A stretch of DNA of 61,846 nucleotides from Gordonia otitidis NBRC 100426 (GCF_000248075.1 NZ_BAFB01000206.1:1-61846); one strand, 5' to 3'; positions 41,763 to 50,196 are shown, counted from the stretch's first letter. Translations and numbers: made by a program. Notes: generated by a model not told the origin, from the letters alone.

Positions 41763-43001
41763 CTACTGATGTCGACAGCGCACGACCGGTTCGACGGGGG
41801 TGCCGTCGGTGGTGAGGAGATAGCCGTCATCACCGCAGCGGCTGCAGCGGGCGATCGCTGTGCGCCGTGCCGCAGCCTCTGACCGCATCGCAGCCTCGCG
41901 CGCCATGTCGGCGGCTGCGGGCCGGTCCTCAAGATCATCGTGCTTGGTGATCAACCAGCCCATGAGGGCGAGCGGGTTTCGTGGATTGGCCGCAATCCAC
42001 CCTCCCAAGCTGATGTGGTCACGCACCAGTTGGTGCAGATCCTCGACCGTCCAATCGGCCCGGGCGACGCGGGCGAGTACTCGAGCCCACGCCGGCAAAC
42101 TGTGCCGTCTGGCCCACGCCGGCGAATCAGGGTGTTGGCACCACCGGCGCGCCAACAGCAACCCTCTCGGATCAGGAGGTGTTGACGGTTTACGCCGCCG
42201 TCTGGTGGTCGTGGAGTCGCGCGGAGCGCGGCTTTGGTGTGGACCGGCATCGCCGGTCGCGTCTAGTTGAGTTGTCGATAACGGAACACGGGCCCTAAAG
42301 GGCCCGTAAACGGGGTGGGGTGTCACCAAAGTATCGGCAACCCGCACAGCGCGGCTGACCTGTGGATTACGGGGCGGATGCAGTGCGTACACCGACGCCC
42401 ACCCGCGACCGCGATCGTGCGATCGCCACGACGCGAACCGTTCGACGCGGGTGCGTTGACGGCCACGAAACACTTCGGTGGCCGCACCCAGTAGCCGCAG
42501 CATCCGTGTCGCACGCTGAACTGTCGACTCGCTGAGCCCTGTGTCGTGCACGAGCGTCGCCACACTGGGTCGGCTGTTGCGGCCGGTGCGCCAGTCGGCG
42601 TAGCGGGCACGTGCAGCGGCCACAGTCACCACTGCACGCTTCCCAACACCACCGCGACCGTTGCCGTCGCAGACTGCCGGCCGCAGCAGCGGATAGTAAA
42701 GCTGGTACGCCACTTCGACTTTCATCACATAGTCGATATCTGTGCGCCAGCAGCCGACAGCAGAGTACACGCCGGTCGGCAACTCGAGCATGACAGTGCG
42801 TGACACGCCCAGCGCGTGCAGCAGCGCCGGGGCGGTACGGATTCGGCCTCGACGCCGACGTCGCGGGGATGACCCGCGGTACAGGTGTGTGCCACACGCC
42901 TGAGCGAGCCTCGAGCTCGAGCGGGGCGCGTGGTGCGACACACCGAAGACAGGGCATGCCGACACCAATGCAGGCACGGCGCTACCCTGGGTTCTGTCCA
43001 C
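41763..43001 (-). CDS. Winged-helix DNA-binding protein, candidate replication initiator
   Basis: The folded part contains a winged-helix segment (RPSVATLVHDTGLSESTVQR followed by ATRMLRLLGAATEV) and GWASVYALHPP, a layout seen in replication or HTH proteins of actinobacterial plasmids. A basic linker of Arg/Pro and a helical region follow. The end holds a zinc-ribbon-like CSRCGDDGY with a late CRH. The start is uncertain. GTG 43001 has GAAGGGA 7 bases upstream, while ATG 42791 is a shorter alternative. A longer frame to 43124 would read through the hairpin at 43062-43099 and is rejected. The Rep role is inferred from pattern and from the AT-richer DNA upstream. Confidence 0.6.
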   Translation of the reverse strand: MDRTQGSAVPALVSACPVFGVSHHAPRSSSRLAQACGTHLYRGSSPRRRRRGRIRTAPALLHALGVSRTVMLELPTGVYSAVGCWRTDIDYVMKVEVAYQLYYPLLRPAVCDGNGRGGVGKRAVVTVAAARARYADWRTGRNSRPSVATLVHDTGLSESTVQRATRMLRLLGAATEVFRGRQRTRVERFASWRSHDRGRGWASVYALHPPRNPQVSRAVRVADTLVTPHPVYGPFRARVPLSTTQLDATGDAGPHQSRAPRDSTTTRRRRKPSTPPDPRGLLLARRWCQHPDSPAWARRHSLPAWARVLARVARADWTVEDLHQLVRDHISLGGWIAANPRNPLALMGWLITKHDDLEDRPAAADMAREAAMRSEAAARRTAIARCSRCGDDGYLLTTDGTPVEPVVRCRHQ

Positions 43002-43386
43002 CAAGACAGTCCCTTCGGGGATAGGGGAGCAAGTGTGACGACTCGCTCCCGCAAACTTGACGCGCTCGCCTCCGGTTCCCGCCGGAGGCGAGCGCTTTTC
43101 AGTTGTCAGCCAGGTGCTGGGCAAACCTCATTTCTGCTGGTCACACAGTGCGTGAACGTTGCGGTGGTGTTCGTGGCGGCGTCGATGGCCGCCCATCAAT
43201 CGTGGTCGACGGCCTAAACGTTCGAATTACTGCACGCTTTTCGGCGTGTTTCCGGCCGATCCGCGCGGCACACGCAGCCGCATGACCTGGCCTTACCGGT
43301 TGGCACTGGTACGCTGACCTGCGAGTATTTACGCGCGAATTTATGACGGATTGATGGTGGATTGACGACGTAGGAGGGCGGGGCCG
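43002..43386. other. Intergenic region upstream of the candidate initiator gene
   Basis: This gap lies between divergent starts and holds the hairpin at 43062-43099, an AT-richer patch near 43320-43350 and two GGATTGA repeats (about 43344-43361). No gene is convincing. As upstream DNA of a candidate initiator gene it is a place to look for an origin, but no iteron array is visible. Confidence 0.4.
43062..43099 (+). terminator. Strong hairpin with T tract
   Basis: Perfect 14-base arms GCGCTCGCCTCCGG and CCGGAGGCGAGCGC followed by TTTTC on the plus strand. No plus-strand gene is recognised upstream, so it either ends an unrecognised small RNA or transcript, or serves as a structural element near the possible origin. 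Confidence 0.65.
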
Positions 43387-43845
43387 ATGCCAGCACAGCC
43401 CGACGACCGCATCGTTCACCTCGACGACCACCGCGGCGTTGTCGACGGCGCACGCTTCGAGATCACGTGCGCCAACCCCCGCTGCGATGTGCGGTTCACG
43501 CCGGTCAACGGTCCAGGACGCAAGCAGACCTACCACTCCACCGACTGCCGTAAGACGGCGCTGCGCGACCGTCGGCGCCTTGAAAGCCAGTTGGCGGTAC
43601 TCAACCAGCAGGCAGGTCTAGTGCGGGCACAACTAGCCGCCTACAACGTCAGCGACGACACCACCGCCGATGGAGCACACGCCGACCTCACCGAACCCAG
43701 CAACGAGGAATGGGCGATCGCGCGTGACGCCGTCGCAGCCGTTGGCGGCATGTCACGGTTCCTGGTCAACAACGACGGCGAGTTCGCAGCCGACCTGCTG
43801 GACCTGTATCGGGCAGTGGAGCCAGTGGTGCGTCGCCGCCGGTGA
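43387..43845 (+). CDS. Small zinc-finger protein
   Basis: A 152-residue protein. Residues about 28-60 form a zinc site, CANPRCDVRF, then TYHSTDCRKTALRDRR, with the basic helix typical of small Cys4-type fingers of actinobacteria. A coiled-coil segment (LESQLAVLNQQAGLVRAQL) and an acidic C-terminal helical part follow. It starts at ATG 43387 with GGAGG. Likely DNA- or RNA-binding. It lies convergent to sbcD and divergent from the candidate initiator gene. Confidence 0.72.
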   Translation: MPAQPDDRIVHLDDHRGVVDGARFEITCANPRCDVRFTPVNGPGRKQTYHSTDCRKTALRDRRRLESQLAVLNQQAGLVRAQLAAYNVSDDTTADGAHADLTEPSNEEWAIARDAVAAVGGMSRFLVNNDGEFAADLLDLYRAVEPVVRRRR

Positions 43846-43874
43846 CATCGACAGGTCGACGACGCCCGGTTGTT

Positions 43875-45191
43875 CTACAGTTCGCCCAACGCTTTCGCCA
43901 CGTTGCTGGCGACACGATCACGAATCTCGGGTGCCGCCGCAGCAAGGACTGCTCCGACACGCCCTGTGTCGCGTCGACCGGCGAAGTCGTCAACGAAGTT
44001 GATGCGCGTGTGCTCGCGGCGCACCTGGCGAGGGATGACAGCGTCCCGGTCGGTGGGAGTTGTCGCGGTCGATTCGAACGACACTCCCCAGAATGCGGCG
44101 TCGCCGGCGGCCGTCGCCCACTCCCCTGCCAGCGCCCGAATGCTGTGGCGTTGTGCAGTGGAGGCGCCGCGTAGCCGCTGACGCAGCAACATGCCGCCGT
44201 CGCCGGTGATCTGCGCTGACGTGTCATCCCACCAGCGTCGTTCGGCGAGACGACGACGAACCTGCACGTTGATCTCGTCGACGGTGGTGTCGGCGCAGTC
44301 GATCGGCTCGAAGTCGATTTGGGGTCGCATCCACACCGGCTTGTGGGTGATGCGCAGATGCCCATCACCGAGTAGTTCAACGAGAAGCCAGCCACGAGTG
44401 CAGATGTCGTCGGAGAAGCCGCGCCCGATCAGCGAACCTGTCATCCACACCTGCCCGGATGTGCGGTCGTTCGGACCAAACCCGGGGATGGGGCCCGGTG
44501 TGTGATAGTCCGACAGCACTGATGCGTCGAAACCTCGATCCACCCACTCCGAGGGGATCATGCGTGTCGCGCCGTGACCATCTACTGCACCGAACAGGCG
44601 GTCGTCGGCGGAGAAAATGCCGTGCGCAACAAGAATGTTGACGGCACCAGGAATCGGCCGGGGATCGACGTCGATACCGCGGTCACTCAGCCGCGGGTTA
44701 AGTCCGAAGTCGGACACGACGTGCAGATACACGGGTAGCTCCTCGACCGGCTGGTGCACTTCATAGAGTCCCGGCAACGGCCCTATCAGTTCATTGTCGG
44801 GTCGGCCGTCTCGCGGAAAAACACTGTAGGACGCCAACGGCGGTCGGTGAACTGCGGCCACCGCAGACACGTGCCCACTCGAGGACTTGTCGTGGTTACC
44901 CGTGTTCGTGGTGCGCGGGATTTGCGCCTGGACGCGTAGATCGTCAACCTTGAGTGCTTCGTCGATCGCGCGAGGTGTGGGGGCGTGAACGTGGAAGGTG
45001 TCCCCGCCATCGCTGATGAACTGCACACCGTGCGCGATCATGTCCCGCATAACCAGTTCGTAGGTGGCGTATCCGTCAACTTCCCGAATGTTGAGGCCGG
45101 ATGGGTGGGTTCGCGCCATCCCACCCATCCTGTAGCCGAGGTGGGCGCATCCATAGAATCCGGCGCGCATCAAGACGTCAGTGGTAGCCAT
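43875..45191 (-). CDS. sbcD: SbcD/Mre11-like nuclease with altered metal ligands
   Basis: A 438-residue calcineurin-fold protein. Motif I reads GCAHLG (C15, H17) where Mre11 has D-x-H. Motif II has GGDTF (D64), motif III GNHD (N99, H100), motif IV AHG (H190), and motif V reads SDYH (D228, H230) instead of GHxH. Mre11 family nucleases use these residues to bind two Mn ions and cut DNA ends with Rad50. The loss of Asp in motif I with gain of Asp in motif V may be compensatory. The ATG at 45191 has no ribosome site. CATACT (45204-45199) and TGCCGCAGC upstream suggest a leaderless mRNA. It probably partners the SbcC-like protein. Confidence 0.85.
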   Translation of the reverse strand: MATTDVLMRAGFYGCAHLGYRMGGMARTHPSGLNIREVDGYATYELVMRDMIAHGVQFISDGGDTFHVHAPTPRAIDEALKVDDLRVQAQIPRTTNTGNHDKSSSGHVSAVAAVHRPPLASYSVFPRDGRPDNELIGPLPGLYEVHQPVEELPVYLHVVSDFGLNPRLSDRGIDVDPRPIPGAVNILVAHGIFSADDRLFGAVDGHGATRMIPSEWVDRGFDASVLSDYHTPGPIPGFGPNDRTSGQVWMTGSLIGRGFSDDICTRGWLLVELLGDGHLRITHKPVWMRPQIDFEPIDCADTTVDEINVQVRRRLAERRWWDDTSAQITGDGGMLLRQRLRGASTAQRHSIRALAGEWATAAGDAAFWGVSFESTATTPTDRDAVIPRQVRREHTRINFVDDFAGRRDTGRVGAVLAAAAPEIRDRVASNVAKALGEL

Positions 45192-45198
45192 GCCCGTC

Positions 45199-45230
45199 AG
45201 TATGGTCCGGCATCTTCTTATGCTGCGGCA
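45199..45230 (-). promoter_or_regulatory. Promoter of sbcD, leaderless type
   Basis: Minus strand: TGCCGCAGC (45230-45222), 17 bases after the CGCAGC core CATACT (45204-45199), then 7 bases to ATG at 45191, so transcription may begin at the start codon. Confidence 0.6.
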
Positions 45231-45357
45231 CAGCCACAGTCATCAGGCTCGTCGGCCTTCGCCAGTGGCTGTCGCCTGCCGTTGTCACGACACCGCCGCT
45301 GCATCTAGTCCCAACAATCTGAGGGCTCCGGTTACCGCCAAATCCGGTGAAATGCGC

Positions 45358-45383
45358 TAGGCTTACAGCCATACATCGAAGCC
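45358..45383 (+). promoter_or_regulatory. Promoter with ACATCGAAGCC leader element, WhiB-like gene
   Basis: TAGGCT (45358-45363), nine bases, then ACATCGAAGCC (45373-45383) followed by ACAACACT, identical to the flank of the copy at 52654. The start is at 45438. Confidence 0.65.
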
Positions 45384-45437
45384 ACAACACTCTGTAGCGT
45401 CGCGCACACGTCGCTGCAGGCAAAAATGAGGACAATC

Positions 45438-46472
45438 ATGGCCACATCCATGTTGGTCGAATCGCGTGTACGCGCGGCCACACCAGTGTCTCCTGCACCA
45501 CGTCGGCGGGTGTGCGAGCAGCGCCCACAACTTTTTGACCTGCCAGAACCCGCCCCGGCGAACCTTTCCCGAGGACCGCTATCCCCCGCGACCGGCGGCG
45601 ACGAGTTCCTCACGTTCGACGACCTCGCAGCTGAGGAATCAGCATCGTCACGTTTCGCTCGGGCGGCCAAGAAAGCCGCCAACGCATGCAAGACCTGCCC
45701 GTTCCTGCAGGACTGCCAGAAGGATGCCTACGAGAGGATCGCTTCCGGTCAGCGCCCGCAAGGTGAAGTTGTTGCCGCAGTTGCCTTCAACGATCAGGGC
45801 CTACCTGACCCGGCCGTCCACGATGTGCCCCGCCAACGCGAACTCGACAACCTGACGCTCGACTTTGATCTTGGGATCGCCGCCGAACGCGTCGACGAGT
45901 ACACCGACTGGGTTCCCGCGGACCTGGCACCTATGGCGCTGGCTGATTCAACCGCCGTCACCATGGCGCTCGACGAACAGCGTGTCGACATGACGATCGC
46001 CCAGTCACATCTCGACACCAACACCGACACCACCGCCGACGGCCGCATCGTGTTGTCCTATGACGACGAATGGGATGTGTTGCGACGCAGTGTCGATGCA
46101 GGAATCTCCCGACACCGCGTATCGCAGATCCTTGGCTGCACCTGGCAGCGTGCTTCGGAAATGTCGTTCATCATCGGCTGCGAAGCTGAGGGCGCGTTTC
46201 GTGCCAGCACCTGGGTGACTGCACGAGCCCGCATCTATCAGCAAGACGTTGCCGATGACCAGGCACGCCGCGATGCCCGCGCCGCACAGCAGCGGGCCCG
46301 AGACGTGGAACTGCTGCGCCGCCACGTAATCCATGCACAGGTTCAGTCCGTCGCCGAAAACTACAGTGACACAAGACTTTTCCGACGCCCACGCCCACTT
46401 AGTAGCCGCATCAAACGTGGCGTGTGCGTGTCTCAACGCTCCATGAAACTCGCGGCGTTCGCTGGCCTGTAA
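45438..46472 (+). CDS. WhiB-like Fe-S protein with C-terminal helix-turn-helix
   Basis: A 344-residue protein starting at ATG 45438 with GAGGA upstream; the ATG at 45426 overlaps that ribosome site. Cysteines C26, C84, C87 and C93 match the WhiB pattern C...CxxCx5C (ACKTCPFLQDC), but the first Cys is 57 residues away and the GVWGG turn is replaced by QGEVVAA. Residues about 215-245 resemble a helix-turn-helix (SRHRVSQILGCTWQRAS), so this may bind both an Fe-S cluster and DNA. A basic C-terminus follows. Its own leader carries the shared element, making it a candidate regulator of the regulon. Confidence 0.65.
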   Translation: MATSMLVESRVRAATPVSPAPRRRVCEQRPQLFDLPEPAPANLSRGPLSPATGGDEFLTFDDLAAEESASSRFARAAKKAANACKTCPFLQDCQKDAYERIASGQRPQGEVVAAVAFNDQGLPDPAVHDVPRQRELDNLTLDFDLGIAAERVDEYTDWVPADLAPMALADSTAVTMALDEQRVDMTIAQSHLDTNTDTTADGRIVLSYDDEWDVLRRSVDAGISRHRVSQILGCTWQRASEMSFIIGCEAEGAFRASTWVTARARIYQQDVADDQARRDARAAQQRARDVELLRRHVIHAQVQSVAENYSDTRLFRRPRPLSSRIKRGVCVSQRSMKLAAFAGL

Positions 46473-46528
46473 CCGGGCTGCCGGCGTGCGGTGTGACCGC
46501 CGCCCGCTGAGGTGAATGTGCCGCGACA

Positions 46529-46565
46529 ATCGTATGCCTGCTTAGAGGGTGAGCAGGCATACGAT
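46529..46565. terminator. Bidirectional terminator between convergent genes
   Basis: Perfect arms ATCGTATGCCTGCT and AGCAGGCATACGAT around a 9-base loop, between the stop at 46472 (plus) and the stop at 46571 (minus). Confidence 0.75.
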
Positions 46566-46570
46566 CATGC

Positions 46571-46981
46571 CTACAACGGCAGCTGAGGTTCCACGACCAG
46601 CCGATCAAGCACGTCTTCGACTGGGCCGCACAGTATTTTGCAGATCCCGTCAGGGATCGGCGGCTGCAGATCAGCGAGCAACGCGCAGCGGGCAGCATCG
46701 ATCGCTGCAGTGCGCGCAACGTAAGGAAACTCCAACGGCCGATGCGAGGCCAACAACTCCTCCAGCAGCGTCGCCGCCTTCGGGAAACACGTCAAACAGT
46801 ACTGAGACGTCCACAACGTTTGTTCCTGCCACCGAGTCAGCGCCCGCTCAGCCGCGTCACGCTCATACCTGGTGTCCTGCGCAAGATCAACAAACTGTGC
46901 GCGCTGCTCGACAGTCAACCGTTCGAGGTCACAGATGATCTGCTGCATCACAGCAAACCGTGCCTGATCGTCCACCCACAT
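46571..46981 (-). CDS. Hypothetical helical protein
   Basis: About 137 residues from ATG 46981 (MWVDDQARF). The GTG at 46975, six bases in, has GGGGG at better spacing. The open frame extends further to TTG 47062 without a ribosome site. The sequence is helical and acidic with Trp and Cys pairs (YCLTCF) and repeated Leu/Glu heptads. No known match is recognised. It lies downstream of and in line with the 47066-47386 gene, so probably in the same transcript. Confidence 0.5.
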   Translation of the reverse strand: MWVDDQARFAVMQQIICDLERLTVEQRAQFVDLAQDTRYERDAAERALTRWQEQTLWTSQYCLTCFPKAATLLEELLASHRPLEFPYVARTAAIDAARCALLADLQPPIPDGICKILCGPVEDVLDRLVVEPQLPL

Positions 46982-47065
46982 CCCCCTTTTCGGCCAGAGC
47001 CTGAAAACCTCGGCACACCACGCAACATGAGCATGAGGGAGTGTGCCGAGGCAGGTGAACAACTG

Positions 47066-47386
47066 CTATCGGGGAAGGCTCTCCAACGCCGAACCGTAGA
47101 TACCGCGGAGTCGGGCACACAACTCGAGCAACGCCTCGATGTGTTCGCTCTGCGGAAGCGCCTTGATGATGGACTCAACATTGTCGACGGTCAGTGTCGC
47201 CTGCGTGAGATCGTTCGCGTCGGGATCCTTGTCCGCGATGTCACGCGCAGCACCGAACATGGCGTTCACCTGAGTGGTGAGCTCCCGGCCGATAGCCGCC
47301 GCCAGCTTCCCACGATCAGCTTTGTCCGCGGCAAGCGCCGCACGTTCCTCATCGTCGAAACGAACAACCGATAGGACGGCAACCAT
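47066..47386 (-). CDS. Small acidic hypothetical protein
   Basis: A 106-residue protein starting at ATG 47386 with GAGGAG. It is helical and charged throughout (FDDEERAALAADKADRGKL, VNAMFGAARDIADKD), with a Leu-rich C-terminus. No motif is recognised. It opens a probable two-gene unit and is divergent from the lipoprotein gene at 47555. Confidence 0.6.
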   Translation of the reverse strand: MVAVLSVVRFDDEERAALAADKADRGKLAAAIGRELTTQVNAMFGAARDIADKDPDANDLTQATLTVDNVESIIKALPQSEHIEALLELCARLRGIYGSALESLPR

Positions 47387-47554
47387 GAAAACTCCTCAAG
47401 CGGGGGTCGGTGGGTATCTTGCAGCACATCGTACGAACCGCGTTTCACGGCGACATCCACGCAAACATGCTGCACGCGAGGACTGTAGGGTCCCCGACCA
47501 GCTGGCCCGTCAGCGGTATTCTGTGCGCACTTCCCACCCTTGAAGGAGCCCGCC

Positions 47555-48391
47555 ATGGTCCGGCCGAGAGTTCGCCGCGCCGCCGCCGTTGCCGCAGCAG
47601 CAGCAGGCATCGTTGTCGGCGTCGCCGCATGCAGCAACGACAACAACAGCACCCCACCATCCGCCGACAGTTCCTCCGCATCACCGAACGCCACCGGCCG
47701 TCCCGCTCTGCCCACCACCATCGGCTCAACTGCCGGGCTGATCGCGATGATCGACAGCGACACCCCGTGCACCGACACACTGACCACCGGCATCACCCGC
47801 ATCATCGCCAACACCAACTTCTACGACAGCGACCATCCCGACGCCGGCACCGCGAAAATCGTCAACACCCGCAATGACCGGGTGCAGGGTGTGCCCACAT
47901 GCACCTTCACCATCGACCCCGGCAACACCACACTGCCGACGACGCTGCGTGTCGGCGCGTTGACCGCAGCACACAACACGCTCACCTCCGCACCAACCAC
48001 TGCCGCCGCCCAGAATCCGGACAGCTGGGAAGAAACCAGCACCGCGCAAACCCATCCAGGAGTAGGTAGCACCGGCTGGGATCGCATCGCTGCCGCCGTC
48101 AACTACCTGGGTAACCCGCCGCGTGTCACCGAAGAGTTCACGTCCAACGGCCCCCCGACCGGCGCGTTCAGCACAACAGCAGCAGGACAGATCAACGCCG
48201 ACGGCGCAACCTTCGCCGCACGCGGCATCACCATCGAGAACACCACCCCGGTGGACGGATACTTCATCACCAGCACACGATCCGACGCCACCACCACCGG
48301 TGAAGTCGGCCGCGTCGGAAACGTCATCTTCGACTGGATGCGCGGTGAAGCACTCACACCGCAATCGTTGGATCTGCACGGCCAGCGATAG
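47555..48391 (+). CDS. Secreted lipoprotein
   Basis: A 278-residue protein. The signal peptide (RRAAAVAAAAAGIVVG) ends with the lipobox VAAC (Cys about 26). A Ser/Asn/Pro-rich spacer and an exported domain with two Cys (TPC, PTCTF) that could pair follow. The domain has many Thr/Ala strands, a pattern similar to DUF3558-like and related actinobacterial lipoproteins, but no firm family call is made. The start is ATG 47555 behind GAAGGAG. Probably anchored to the outer face of the membrane. Confidence 0.75.
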   Translation: MVRPRVRRAAAVAAAAAGIVVGVAACSNDNNSTPPSADSSSASPNATGRPALPTTIGSTAGLIAMIDSDTPCTDTLTTGITRIIANTNFYDSDHPDAGTAKIVNTRNDRVQGVPTCTFTIDPGNTTLPTTLRVGALTAAHNTLTSAPTTAAAQNPDSWEETSTAQTHPGVGSTGWDRIAAAVNYLGNPPRVTEEFTSNGPPTGAFSTTAAGQINADGATFAARGITIENTTPVDGYFITSTRSDATTTGEVGRVGNVIFDWMRGEALTPQSLDLHGQR

Positions 48392-48417
48392 ATCCCGTCA
48401 CGCGACGTGAACCATCT

Positions 48418-50196
48418 TCACCGTTTGGTGCGGTTGCGGATGGCCAACACCGCCAGCGCGAGCAGGGCGGGCCCGAGGATGCGGACGGCGAGGTCGACGG
48501 CGACGCCCGCCCCGACGAGGGTGACGCCGATGGTGCCTGCTGGCCGGAACAGGGCAACGGTTTCTTGGGCGGCGAACGCCCACGGCCATACCCGGCTGTC
48601 GGGGTCGAGCACAGGTGTCGTACCCGCCGGTGATGGTCGGACCCACGCACTGTTGGTGAAACACCAGCCAGCGACCGCGATCACCACGAGCAGTGTGGCC
48701 AATGCCCGCCAGGCGCGCAGCCCGTATCCGGAGACCAGCCAGTAAGCGGTGAGCAGCCACCGCTCCACCGACCACGAGGGCGCGGCCAGACGCCGCATCT
48801 CCATTTCGCCGTAGTAGAAGTCGGCGGCGCCGGGCTCGTCCTTGTTGTCCTCGAGCGCTTTACGTAGCGCCCGATAGGTGGCTGACACATCCCGCAGCGA
48901 CAGCGGTTCCGCCGGTTCGGGTTGGCCGGTGGGTGCTGGCGTGCGGGCGTCGAGTTCATCGCGGATCACCCGCCGATCAGCGCGCCACCATCGGCGGCCA
49001 CGGGCTGACCCGCGCCGTGTGTGGTCGCGGTTGCTGGCCAGCACATCGGTACCCGTGATCACCAACCCATCGAGCCCGTCCACTGCGGCGAACGTGCACT
49101 CACGCACCGCAAGTCCGGACAGTGTCACCCCGGCCACATGCGCTCGCCGCAGCGAACTGATCGACGCACGCCGAACGCTAGGCGGGTCGGACGCGGTGAC
49201 CGGTGCGGCTTCGATCAACGACCCGGCCGCCAGGTCGGCGTCAGTGAGATCCATGGCGGCGGCGGCAACGACCAGGTGCAGTCGTTGCGCCGCCCGCAAC
49301 CCCCGCGCCGACACCGCGTCGGCCTTCACATCCAGACGGACCGGCGACTCGAACACCACACGGTCCAGCACGAACCGCTTAGCAGCCAAGCCTGTCGTCG
49401 ACACCCGAGACGTCGACCACCACGTACCACTCCAATCCAGTTGTTCGAACGTCGCCTCATCGAACTCCGCTTTCCCGGTGAACGTCGCCTCATCGAACTC
49501 CGCTTTCCCGGTGAACGTCGCCTCGCCGAACCAGGCGATTCCGGTGAACGTCGCCCCGCCGAACTTGGCTCTCCTGGTGAACGTCACCTCATCGAACCAG
49601 GCGTCCCCGGTGAACGTCGCCTCGCCGAACCAGGCGGTTCCGGTGAACGTCGCCTCGCCGAACCAGGCGTCCCCGGTGAACGTCGCCTCGCCGAACCAGG
49701 CGATTCCGGTGAACGTCGCCTCATTGAACCCGGCGGTTCCGGTGAACGTCGCCCCGCCGAACATAGCGTCCCCGGTGAACGTTGCCTCATTGAACTTGGC
49801 GTCCCCGGTGAACGTCGCCTCATTGAACCCGGCGACTCCGGTGAACGTCGCCCCGCCGAACCAGGCGGTTCCGGTGAACGTCACCTTGTCGAACCCGGCG
49901 GCCCCGGTGAGGACGCAGCCGGGGAGGCTGAGGGCGAGGTGCTGGCCGGACAGGTCGAGGTTGCCGTCGATGCGGGCGCCAGTCAGGTGTACGACCAGCT
50001 GCTGGTCGACGAGCAGGTGGCGCAGGAAGTCGGCGCGCACGACGCGGTCCTCGCCCCAGTCGGCGGCGTCGGCGGCGGTCGGCGCCCACCCTTGATCGGT
50101 GCGTTCGCGGGCGGTGCGCAGATCGCATTCCTCACCGGCGTGGGCGGCGGCGAAAAGGGCGCGTTCAGCGGCAGTGGTGGGGGTGGTGGGGTCCAC
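48418..50196 (-). CDS. Membrane-anchored pentapeptide-repeat protein
   Basis: A 592-residue protein from GTG 50196 (VDPTTPTTAAE), which has GAGGAG 11 bases upstream; GTG 50208 is an alternative. Residues about 105-260 are made of 11-residue units of the type ATFTGxAxFxE, a variant of the pentapeptide-repeat solenoid (pentapeptide_3). A region without repeats follows. The end holds two to three hydrophobic segments (LATLLVVIAVAGWCF, TLVGAGVAVDLAVRIL) that would anchor it in the membrane. Pentapeptide solenoids often mimic DNA or form scaffolds. The exact role here is unknown. Confidence 0.82.
   Translation of the reverse strand: MDPTTPTTAAERALFAAAHAGEECDLRTARERTDQGWAPTAADAADWGEDRVVRADFLRHLLVDQQLVVHLTGARIDGNLDLSGQHLALSLPGCVLTGAAGFDKVTFTGTAWFGGATFTGVAGFNEATFTGDAKFNEATFTGDAMFGGATFTGTAGFNEATFTGIAWFGEATFTGDAWFGEATFTGTAWFGEATFTGDAWFDEVTFTRRAKFGGATFTGIAWFGEATFTGKAEFDEATFTGKAEFDEATFEQLDWSGTWWSTSRVSTTGLAAKRFVLDRVVFESPVRLDVKADAVSARGLRAAQRLHLVVAAAAMDLTDADLAAGSLIEAAPVTASDPPSVRRASISSLRRAHVAGVTLSGLAVRECTFAAVDGLDGLVITGTDVLASNRDHTRRGSARGRRWWRADRRVIRDELDARTPAPTGQPEPAEPLSLRDVSATYRALRKALEDNKDEPGAADFYYGEMEMRRLAAPSWSVERWLLTAYWLVSGYGLRAWRALATLLVVIAVAGWCFTNSAWVRPSPAGTTPVLDPDSRVWPWAFAAQETVALFRPAGTIGVTLVGAGVAVDLAVRILGPALLALAVLAIRNRTKR
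49455..49905. repeat. Tandem 33-base coding repeat array
   Basis: About 13 tandem copies of a 33-base unit (core GTGAACGTCGCCTCGCCGAA) that encode the ATFTGxAxFxE repeats of the pentapeptide protein. Copies differ by few bases, indicating recent expansion or recombination. This is not a CRISPR array, since the unit is continuous and in frame. Confidence 0.85.

Noticed and set aside
43002..43124. N-terminal extension of the winged-helix protein to 43124
   Set aside because: It would read through the perfect hairpin at 43062-43099 and has no ribosome site; GTG 43001 with GAAGGGA fits better.
49455..49905. Regular repeats suggestive of a CRISPR array
   Set aside because: Units are contiguous without unique spacers and encode in-frame ATFTG-type protein repeats.
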